Assembly (NCBI GenBank): GCA_016791285.1
Contig: JAEUMX010000046.1
Location: 1-11,395, forward strand
Length of the DNA: 11,395 nt
From: Burkholderiales bacterium
Lineage (GTDB): Bacteria; Pseudomonadota; Gammaproteobacteria; Burkholderiales; JAEUMW01
Direction of reading: 5' to 3'
Below are positions 6,935-11,395 of this stretch, piece after piece. The position numbers and the translations under genes were made by a program. The notes below the pieces were generated by a model, which did no database searches, had not been told where the DNA came from, and saw only the letters and a program-made list of their open reading frames with translations. Every line of letters starts with the position of its first letter. Positions within the stretch are counted from its first letter, which is position 1.

Positions 6935-7018
6935 ATGTGGCTCCTGCTGCTCGAAGCGCTGCTTGCCCTGGGCGTTCTGCTATTCATCGTCTGGTGGACC
7001 TGGCCGAAGAAAAAGTGA
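6935..7018 (+). CDS. 27-residue single-pass membrane peptide
   Basis: ATG at 6935 to TGA at 7016-7018 encodes 27 residues. They comprise one continuous hydrophobic helix from W2 to about W23 (core LLLLEALLALGVLLFIVWW), one acidic residue in it (E7), and a basic tail TWPKKK. The positive-inside rule puts the C-terminus in the cytoplasm. The protein-like composition is the main support, since no Shine-Dalgarno sequence precedes it; the upstream bases are pyrimidine-rich and then repeat CGAT. It is divergent from mltA (start 6879) and its stop is 12 nt from the convergent methyltransferase stop, so it fills the space exactly. Function unknown. It could be a small regulator or stabiliser of an envelope complex, or a chance ORF. 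Confidence 0.5.
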   Translation: MWLLLLEALLALGVLLFIVWWTWPKKK

Positions 7019-7030
7019 TCCTTGCGAGCA

Positions 7031-7627
7031 TCACGCACGCCGCAGCCGGATCAGGCGGAACCATCCGCCCGCGAGCCCGGGCTGGTCGCTTTCCACCTGC
7101 AGGCCCGGCACCTGGGCGAGCACGTCCTCGAACACCACGTCGAGCCGGCTCGCGATCGCCCCCACGATCGGGGTGAGCGCGCGCCGCAGCCGCGCCTGCT
7201 GCCCGGGACGGAGGAACTTGTCGAACACGAGCACCGTCCCGCCGCTGCGCACCACACGCGCGGTCTCGCGCAGGCATGCACCCGGATCGGGGACGATGGC
7301 CAGGATGAGATGCAGCACTGCGTGGTCGAAGCTCGCATCGGGGAAGGGCAGATTCATGGCATCACCCTGCACGAACCGGACGCGCCGCGCCGTGCGCGCT
7401 CGGGTGGCCCGCTCCAGCATCGCCCGCGTGAGATCGACGCCGACGTACTCGTGGGCTTCCGGCAGATGCGGCAGGTCGAGACCCGTGCCGATCCCATTCA
7501 GCAGGACGGTGCCTGCCGGGGACGTGGGCAGGTTCGCCAAGCTCGTGGCGCGGGCGCGTTCGAGCGGCGCCTTCACGAACGCGTCGTAGAGCGGGGCGAT
7601 CAGCGTGTAGCTCACCCTGAGGGACAT
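7031..7627 (-). CDS. Class I SAM-dependent methyltransferase (UbiE/PmtA-like)
   Basis: This 198-residue protein has the Methyltransf_11-type Rossmann layout. Motif I is [16 protein letters not shown] (41-56), with the glycine-rich SAM loop but N44 where many relatives have Glu or Asp. The acidic ribose-binding residue is D65 in [21 protein letters not shown] (88-101) forms motifs II/III, and [13 protein letters not shown] (124-136) is the following beta strand region. The N-terminal [11 protein letters not shown] (7-17) resembles the start of UbiE and of bacterial phosphatidylethanolamine N-methyltransferases, so a lipid or quinone substrate is a reasonable guess, but this is inference. No good ribosome binding site precedes the ATG at 7627. 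It lies 41 nt downstream of apaG on the same strand, probably in one transcript, and converges on the small membrane peptide gene. Confidence 0.82.
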   Translation of the reverse strand: MSLRVSYTLIAPLYDAFVKAPLERARATSLANLPTSPAGTVLLNGIGTGLDLPHLPEAHEYVGVDLTRAMLERATRARTARRVRFVQGDAMNLPFPDASFDHAVLHLILAIVPDPGACLRETARVVRSGGTVLVFDKFLRPGQQARLRRALTPIVGAIASRLDVVFEDVLAQVPGLQVESDQPGLAGGWFRLIRLRRA

Positions 7628-7646
7628 GCGCAGAGGGTCATCTGAA

Positions 7647-7664
7647 GCGCGCCTCGCGGCGCGC
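7647..7664. other. Strong GC hairpin between apaG and the methyltransferase gene
   Basis: GCGCGCC (7647-7653) and GGCGCGC (7658-7664) form a perfect 7-bp stem closed by the tetraloop TCGC (CGCG... on the other strand reads GCGA, a GNRA loop). It occupies most of the 41-nt gap after the apaG stop. No T tract follows on either strand, so it is not a standard terminator. It could protect the apaG 3' end or reduce readthrough into the methyltransferase. Confidence 0.5.
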
Positions 7665-7668
7665 GGGA

Positions 7669-8049
7669 TCAGTGCAGGACGCGCGGTACGCTCAGCGTGA
7701 ATTCGGGGATCGGCGCATCGAAGCGGATGCCGTCCTCGGCCACCATCTGGTAGCTGCCGCGCATGGTGCCCACGGGCGTGGAGAGCGCGGCGCCGCTCGT
7801 ATACTCGAAGCTCTCGCTCGGGCGCAGGAAAGGCTGTTCGCCGACGACCCCGAGCCCGCGCACCTCCTGCACGCCGTTGTCCGCGTCGGTGATGACCCAG
7901 TGTCGGCTCACGAGTTGCGCCGGCACGCTGCCGGTATTGGTGATGGTGATGGTGTAGGCGAAGACGTAGCGCCCGTTGTCCTCGTCGGACTGGTCCGCCA
8001 CGTAAGCGCTGCGGGCGGAGACGGTGATTTCATAGCGGGGTTCGGACAT
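7669..8049 (-). CDS. apaG: Co2+/Mg2+ efflux-associated protein ApaG
   Basis: The 126-residue product matches the ApaG/CorD family in length (E. coli 125) and sequence. It is a single beta-sandwich (fibronectin III-like) domain with [13 protein letters not shown] (28-40), [14 protein letters not shown] (45-58), [11 protein letters not shown] (63-73), [23 protein letters not shown] (81-103) in pieces, and the C-terminal IPEFTLSVP (114-122). The biochemical role is not firmly established. Mutants in enterics affect Co2+ resistance and Mg2+ efflux, and apaG often neighbours apaH or ksgA, which is not the case here. The start is the ATG at 8049, although the frame stays open far upstream through antisense of rpe. 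It is divergent from rpe, with 165 nt between them. Confidence 0.95.
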   Translation of the reverse strand: MSEPRYEITVSARSAYVADQSDEDNGRYVFAYTITITNTGSVPAQLVSRHWVITDADNGVQEVRGLGVVGEQPFLRPSESFEYTSGAALSTPVGTMRGSYQMVAEDGIRFDAPIPEFTLSVPRVLH

Positions 8050-8182
8050 GAATCTATTGCACACCATTTCCCGAAGCGGAGCAAGGGAACCACCGATCGA
8101 TTCCCATGCGGGCGCAACCGGCGGGGCTCCGGGCTGATGCTTGTCATCACGGAGTCTGATGCCACTGCGCTGCGCGTTCCCG

Positions 8183-8188
8183 TAGAAT
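8183..8188 (+). promoter_or_regulatory. Possible -10 element upstream of rpe
   Basis: TAGAAT matches five of six bases of the sigma-70 -10 consensus and lies 27 nt before the rpe start, followed by AAGGAA (8202-8207) as ribosome binding site. No good -35 hexamer stands at 16-18 nt. TTGTCA at 8141-8146 is too distant. The 165-nt divergent gap 8050-8214 should hold promoters for both apaG and rpe; beyond this element I see nothing firm in it. Confidence 0.3.
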
Positions 8189-8214
8189 TCGCCCAACCCA
8201 TAAGGAAACTCGCC

Positions 8215-8913
8215 ATGAACAAGTTTCGCATCGCGCCCAGCATCCTGTCCGCCAACTTCGCACGGCTCGGAGACGAAGTGACCGACGTTCTCGCCGCCGG
8301 TGCGGACTGGATTCATTTCGACGTGATGGACAACCACTATGTCCCGAACCTGACCATCGGACCGCTCGTGTGCGAGGCCCTCCGACCGCTGACCGACGCG
8401 ACCATCGACGTGCATCTCATGGTCAAGCCGGTCGACCGCATCGTTCCCGATTTCGCGAAGGCGGGCGCCAACGTGATCAGCTTCCACCCGGAAGCCTCGG
8501 AGCATATCGACCGCACCATCGGCCTCATCAAGGAGCACGGCTGCCAGGCGGGCCTGGTATTCAACCCGGCCACACCCTTGAGCTACCTCGACCACGTGTT
8601 CGACAAGCTCGATCTGGTGCTGATCATGTCGGTGAATCCGGGCTTCGGCGGCCAGAAGTTCATCCCGGAGGCGCTGCACAAACTGCGCGCCGTGCGCAGC
8701 CGCATCGATGCGTCGGGGCGCGACATCCGGCTCGAGATCGACGGCGGCGTGAAAGTGGACAACATCGCGGAGATCGCCCGCGCGGGCGCCTGCACCTTCG
8801 TCGCCGGTTCCGCCGTGTTCGGTGCCGGCAAGGCGACCGATCCGCATCGCTACGACACGGTGATCGGGGCGCTGCGCGCCGAGCTCGCCACGCTGGAACG
8901 GGTGGCCTGCTGA
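8215..8913 (+). CDS. rpe: Ribulose-phosphate 3-epimerase
   Basis: The 232-residue TIM-barrel enzyme interconverts ribulose 5-phosphate and xylulose 5-phosphate in the pentose phosphate pathway (and in the Calvin cycle where present). Family blocks are complete: [15 protein letters not shown] (7-21), [18 protein letters not shown] (33-50) with metal ligands H34 and D36, DVHLMV (65-70) with H67, [12 protein letters not shown] (138-149) and LEIDGGV (173-179) with catalytic D176, then FVAGSAVFG (195-203) for phosphate binding. ATG 8215 is preceded by AAGGAA at good spacing. Its TGA overlaps the ATG of gph (TGATG), so the two are translated in coupling. No rbcLS or phosphoribulokinase is nearby to suggest CO2 fixation. 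Confidence 0.97.
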   Translation: MNKFRIAPSILSANFARLGDEVTDVLAAGADWIHFDVMDNHYVPNLTIGPLVCEALRPLTDATIDVHLMVKPVDRIVPDFAKAGANVISFHPEASEHIDRTIGLIKEHGCQAGLVFNPATPLSYLDHVFDKLDLVLIMSVNPGFGGQKFIPEALHKLRAVRSRIDASGRDIRLEIDGGVKVDNIAEIARAGACTFVAGSAVFGAGKATDPHRYDTVIGALRAELATLERVAC

Positions 8914-9611
8914 TGGACGCGGCTCGCCAGCACAGCTTTCCGCTGTCGGCCCAGGCGATCATCTTCGACCTGGACGGCACGCTGCTCGACACGCTCCCCG
9001 ATCTCGCGCGCGCGGCGAACCTGATGCTCGCCGAGCTCGGCCTGCCGCAGGTCGATGAACCCGCGGTGCGCGCTTTCATCGGCGATGGCGCGGTGCGGCT
9101 CGTCAAGCGCGTACTGACCAGCGACTGGCAGCGTGAGCCGGACAAGGCGCTCTTCGAGCGGGCGATGCCCGTCTTCAATCACCACTACCGCGAGGGTGTG
9201 GCGCGGGAAACGCGGCCCTTTCCGGGTGTGGTGGAGGGGCTCGAGGCGTTTCGCGCCAAAGGCTTTCCACTGGGATGCATCACGAACAAGCCGGCGCTCT
9301 TCACGCTGCCGCTGCTCGACGAGACGGGCCTCGCCCCGTATTTCGACCTCGTCGTGAGCGGCGACATCCTGCCGCGCAAGAAGCCCGATCCGATGCCGAT
9401 CACGTACGCCTGCGGGTTCTTCGCAGCGCGTCCGGATCGGGTGGTGTTGATCGGGGACTCGGGCAACGACCGCGACGCGGCGCACGCAGCCGGTTGCCCG
9501 GCACTCGGCGTGACCTACGGCTACATCCCGGGCGGCGATGTCCGGTCGCTCGGGTTCGATGCTATAGTTGACTCGTTGGAGGAAGCAGTAGCCCTAATCC
9601 AGAAGTTCTAG
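8913..9611 (+). CDS. gph: Phosphoglycolate phosphatase (HAD family)
   Basis: The 232-residue HAD hydrolase removes phosphate from 2-phosphoglycolate, a toxic by-product of DNA repair or Rubisco oxygenation. The four HAD motifs are present: DLDGTLLDT (19-27) with nucleophile D19 and acid/base D21; CITNKP (122-127) with T124; RKKPDP (155-160) with the lysine at 156/157; and IGDSGNDRDAA (180-190) with D182 and D186. A helical cap domain (about 28-100) fits the Gph/PGP subfamily. It is coupled to rpe through TGATG, a pairing common in proteobacteria, and is followed by trpE in the betaproteobacterial order. Substrate assignment rests on subfamily and context, since HAD phosphatases can be promiscuous. 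The last 50 nt may hold a promoter for the trp genes. Confidence 0.93.
   Translation: MDAARQHSFPLSAQAIIFDLDGTLLDTLPDLARAANLMLAELGLPQVDEPAVRAFIGDGAVRLVKRVLTSDWQREPDKALFERAMPVFNHHYREGVARETRPFPGVVEGLEAFRAKGFPLGCITNKPALFTLPLLDETGLAPYFDLVVSGDILPRKKPDPMPITYACGFFAARPDRVVLIGDSGNDRDAAHAAGCPALGVTYGYIPGGDVRSLGFDAIVDSLEEAVALIQKF
9568..9598 (+). promoter_or_regulatory. Possible trp promoter inside the gph 3' end
   Basis: TTGACT (9568-9573, five of six matches to the -35 consensus) is followed after 19 nt by CCTAAT (9593-9598, four of six matches to the -10). A TATAGT overlaps the -35 at 9563-9568. Transcription starting near 9605 would give a leader of about 145 nt before trpE that contains the ORF at 9614-9709. 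The long spacer and weak -10 make this tentative. Confidence 0.25.
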
Positions 9612-9613
9612 TC

Positions 9614-9709
9614 ATGTTCCACAGGAAGCAGAAAACGCGGGCGCCGGCCGTGATGCTGGCCGAGAGTTGGTGCCGCCGCAGCCCGACTCGTCCCGGCTGG
9701 CATTCGTGA
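9614..9709 (+). CDS. Short leader ORF with two Trp codons before trpE
   Basis: ATG at 9614, 2 nt after the gph stop, opens a 31-codon frame ending in TGA at 9707-9709. The peptide is basic and ends SWCRRSPTRPGWHS, with Trp codons at 9668-9670 (W19) and 9698-9700 (W29). No membrane or catalytic motif is present. Its position in the gap between gph and trpE, its size and its Trp codons suggest a trp leader peptide that senses charged tRNA-Trp. Against this, the two Trp codons are not adjacent and no strong Shine-Dalgarno precedes the ATG (AGAAG at 9601-9605 is the nearest). It could equally be a chance ORF in the 5' leader. Confidence 0.4.
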   Translation: MFHRKQKTRAPAVMLAESWCRRSPTRPGWHS

Positions 9710-9729
9710 CCGCCTGCCTTTCCCGTTTT
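9664..9729 (+). promoter_or_regulatory. Candidate transcription attenuator of trpE
   Basis: Three hairpins overlap in sequence like an attenuator. The first pairs GAGTTGG (9664-9670) with CCGACTC (9683-9689). An alternative pairs CAGCC (9679-9683) with GGCTG (9695-9699). The third pairs GGCA (9699-9702) with TGCC (9715-9718) and is followed by TTTCCCGTTTT (9719-9729). The first arm contains the codon for W19 of the leader ORF. The terminator-like stem is only 4 bp and its T tract is broken by CCCG, so the case is weak. Confidence 0.3.
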
Positions 9730-9741
9730 CCGCTTTGCCGT

Positions 9742-9745
9742 GGAG
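9742..9745 (+). promoter_or_regulatory. Ribosome binding site deciding the trpE start
   Basis: GGAG stands 6 nt before the GTG at 9752. The other in-frame GTG, at 9740, has only pyrimidine-rich sequence before it and overlaps this site. I therefore place the TrpE start at 9752 (MTEQDF), which also resembles the N-terminus I expect for betaproteobacterial TrpE. Confidence 0.65.
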
Positions 9746-9751
9746 CGCTCC

Positions 9752-11227
9752 GTGACCGAACAGGACTTCCGGCGTCTCGCCGATCAAGGCTGTAACCGCA
9801 TTCCCCTCGTGGTCGAGACGTTCTCCGACCTCGACACACCGCTTTCCGTCTACCTCAAGCTCGCCAACGAGCCGTACACCTACCTGCTGGAGTCGGTGCA
9901 GGGCGGCGAGCGCTGGGGCCGGTATTCCTTCATCGGTCTGCGCGCGCAAACCCGCTTCGAGGTGGTCGGCCGGACGTGCCGCGAGTATCGCGACGGCACC
10001 GTGATCGAAGAGACCGTGCGCGACGACCCGCTCGATTTCGTGCAGGACGTCTGCGCGCGCTACCGGACGCCGCCCACGCCGGAGCTGCCGCGGTTCTGCG
10101 GCGGTCTGGTCGGCTGCTTCGGCTACGAGACGGTGCGCTACATCGAGCAGCGCCTGGCCGCGACGCAGAAGCCGGATGCGCTCGGCACGCCCGATATCCT
10201 GCTCCTGCTCTCCGGCGAGCTCGCGGTGTTCGACAACCTGGCGGGCAAGCTCTATCTCGTCGTCTACTGCGACCCGGCAGAGCCGGATGCTTACAGGAAG
10301 GGCCGCGCGCGCCTGGCGGTGCTGATCGCTCGGCTGCGGCAGCCGGTCGCGATCCCGACCGAACGACCTGCGCCGCCCGGCACGGCGTCCTCCGAGTTCG
10401 GCCAGGAGGCGTTCATGGCCGCCGTGGAGCGGGCGAAGCGCTACATCTTCGACGGCGACATCATGCAGGTGGTGCTGTCCCAGCGCATGAGCATGCCTTT
10501 TTCCGCCTCGCCGCTCGCGCTCTATCGAGCGCTGCGCGCGTTGAATCCATCGCCGTACATGTTCTACTTCGACTGCGGCGGCTTCCACGTGGTCGGGGCC
10601 TCGCCCGAGATCCTCGTGCGCCTGGAAGACGGTGTGGTCACGCTGCGCCCCATCGCCGGCACCCGCCCGCGCGGCAAGACGCGGGAGGAGGATCTCGCGC
10701 TCGAGGCCGATCTGCTGGCCGACCCGAAGGAGCGGGCCGAGCACCTCATGCTGATGGACTTGGGCCGCAACGACGTGGGTCGGGTGGCGAGCGTGGGCAC
10801 GGTGCGCGTGACGGAGAACATGGTGGTGGAGCGCTACTCGCACGTGATGCACATCGTGTCCAACGTCGAGGGCCAGCTCAAGCCGGGGCTCGACGCGATC
10901 GCGGTGCTGCGCGCGACCTTTCCCGCCGGCACCGTGAGCGGCGCGCCGAAGGTGCGGGCGATGGAGATCATCGACGAGCTCGAGCCCACCCGGCGCGGCA
11001 TCTACGCCGGCGCGGTCGGGTATCTCGGCTTCGACGGCAACATGGATCTCGCGATCGCGATACGCACCGCCGTCATCCGCGACGGGACGCTCTTCGTCCA
11101 GGCCGGCGCGGGGATCGTCGCGGACTCGGTGCCGCTCTCCGAGTGGACCGAGACCCAGAACAAGGCCCGCGCCGTGCAGCGCGCGGCCGAGATGGCGCAG
11201 TCCGGCCTCGACAGCCGGCTCGATTGA
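9752..11227 (+). CDS. trpE: Anthranilate synthase component I
   Basis: The 491-residue large subunit makes anthranilate from chorismate, using ammonia delivered by TrpG, the first step of tryptophan synthesis. The N-terminal domain carries the LLES motif (45-48), known as the tryptophan feedback site, and [12 protein letters not shown] (51-62). The chorismate-binding domain (about 218-480) has [13 protein letters not shown] (233-245), GASPEILVR (282-290), PIAGTRPRG (300-308), [13 protein letters not shown] (334-346), [12 protein letters not shown] (363-374), [17 protein letters not shown] (391-407) and AGAGIVADS (451-459). Feedback inhibition by Trp is likely because LLES is intact. GTG 9752 is chosen for its GGAG; GTG 9740 would add four residues. 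trpG begins 18 nt downstream. Distinction from PabB and salicylate-type synthases rests on LLES, length and the trpG neighbour. Confidence 0.96.
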   Translation: MTEQDFRRLADQGCNRIPLVVETFSDLDTPLSVYLKLANEPYTYLLESVQGGERWGRYSFIGLRAQTRFEVVGRTCREYRDGTVIEETVRDDPLDFVQDVCARYRTPPTPELPRFCGGLVGCFGYETVRYIEQRLAATQKPDALGTPDILLLLSGELAVFDNLAGKLYLVVYCDPAEPDAYRKGRARLAVLIARLRQPVAIPTERPAPPGTASSEFGQEAFMAAVERAKRYIFDGDIMQVVLSQRMSMPFSASPLALYRALRALNPSPYMFYFDCGGFHVVGASPEILVRLEDGVVTLRPIAGTRPRGKTREEDLALEADLLADPKERAEHLMLMDLGRNDVGRVASVGTVRVTENMVVERYSHVMHIVSNVEGQLKPGLDAIAVLRATFPAGTVSGAPKVRAMEIIDELEPTRRGIYAGAVGYLGFDGNMDLAIAIRTAVIRDGTLFVQAGAGIVADSVPLSEWTETQNKARAVQRAAEMAQSGLDSRLD

Positions 11228-11245
11228 AGCGCGGAGCGATCGACC

Positions 11246-11395
<150 letters not shown>

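Noticed and set aside
6925..6937. CGATCGATCGATG repeat at the small peptide start, as a possible methylation or operator site
   Set aside because: Only two overlapping GATC sites, with nothing else to support regulation; common by chance.
6880..7038. N-terminal extension of mltA to the ATG at 7038 or the one at 6987
   Set aside because: It would place 36 or more extra polar residues before a lipoprotein signal peptide and overlap the divergent peptide gene. The GTG at 6879 gives a normal signal peptide.
8141..8146. TTGTCA as the -35 box for rpe
   Set aside because: No -10-like hexamer lies 16-18 nt downstream, and the TAGAAT at 8183 is 36 nt away.
7669..8847. 392-codon minus-strand frame that would extend ApaG across rpe
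   Set aside because: Only the last 126 codons match ApaG at its full normal length. The rest is antisense to rpe and the divergent gap.

Overview
The window is a dense, GC-rich chromosomal segment that looks like a betaproteobacterium (Burkholderiales, Rhodocyclales or Nitrosomonadales type). The order mltA / apaG / rpe-gph-trpE-trpG, a UbiH-family hydroxylase followed by dsbC, and strongly G/C-ending codons all fit that group. This is inferred from gene order and protein character; no database search was run. Almost all of it is core housekeeping sequence. I see no insertion sequence, CRISPR array or complete mobile element.

Layout. (1) 1-325: the tail of an unrecognised coiled-coil-ended gene overlaps by GTGA with a small basic ORF and is closed by a clear intrinsic terminator. 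This edge has looser codon use than the rest and lies on the 3' side of a tRNA, so it may be the end of an accessory or integrated region. (2) 398-472, minus: a tRNA with anticodon CAU. (3) 716-5709, plus: a tightly packed set of five genes: citrate synthase (gltA), a PanE-type ketopantoate reductase, a UbiH/UbiF/COQ6-family FAD hydroxylase, periplasmic disulfide isomerase DsbC and a TonB-like protein. Gaps are 4 nt, a TGATG overlap, 32 nt and 30 nt. (4) 5713-6879, minus: lipoprotein lytic transglycosylase MltA, converging on the TonB-like gene with only 3 nt between stop codons. (5) 6935-7018, plus: a 27-residue membrane peptide gene divergent from mltA. (6) 7031-8049, minus: a SAM methyltransferase preceded by apaG. 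(7) 8215-11395, plus: rpe and gph (TGATG overlap), a short leader ORF with two Trp codons, trpE, and the start of trpG, which runs off the right edge.

How the genes fit together. The first cluster joins TCA-cycle entry (GltA) with a reductase of the pantoate (CoA) family, a quinone-type hydroxylase and two envelope functions. The right cluster joins pentose-phosphate and 2-phosphoglycolate metabolism (Rpe, Gph) with the first step of tryptophan synthesis (TrpE/TrpG).

The observations most worth a second look are small: the leader ORF with overlapping hairpins before trpE, the 27-residue membrane peptide, the out-of-frame ATG with an excellent ribosome binding site ahead of mltA, an extra C-terminal cysteine pair in DsbC, and the accessory-looking left edge beside the tRNA. 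I did not find a convincing large undescribed system.
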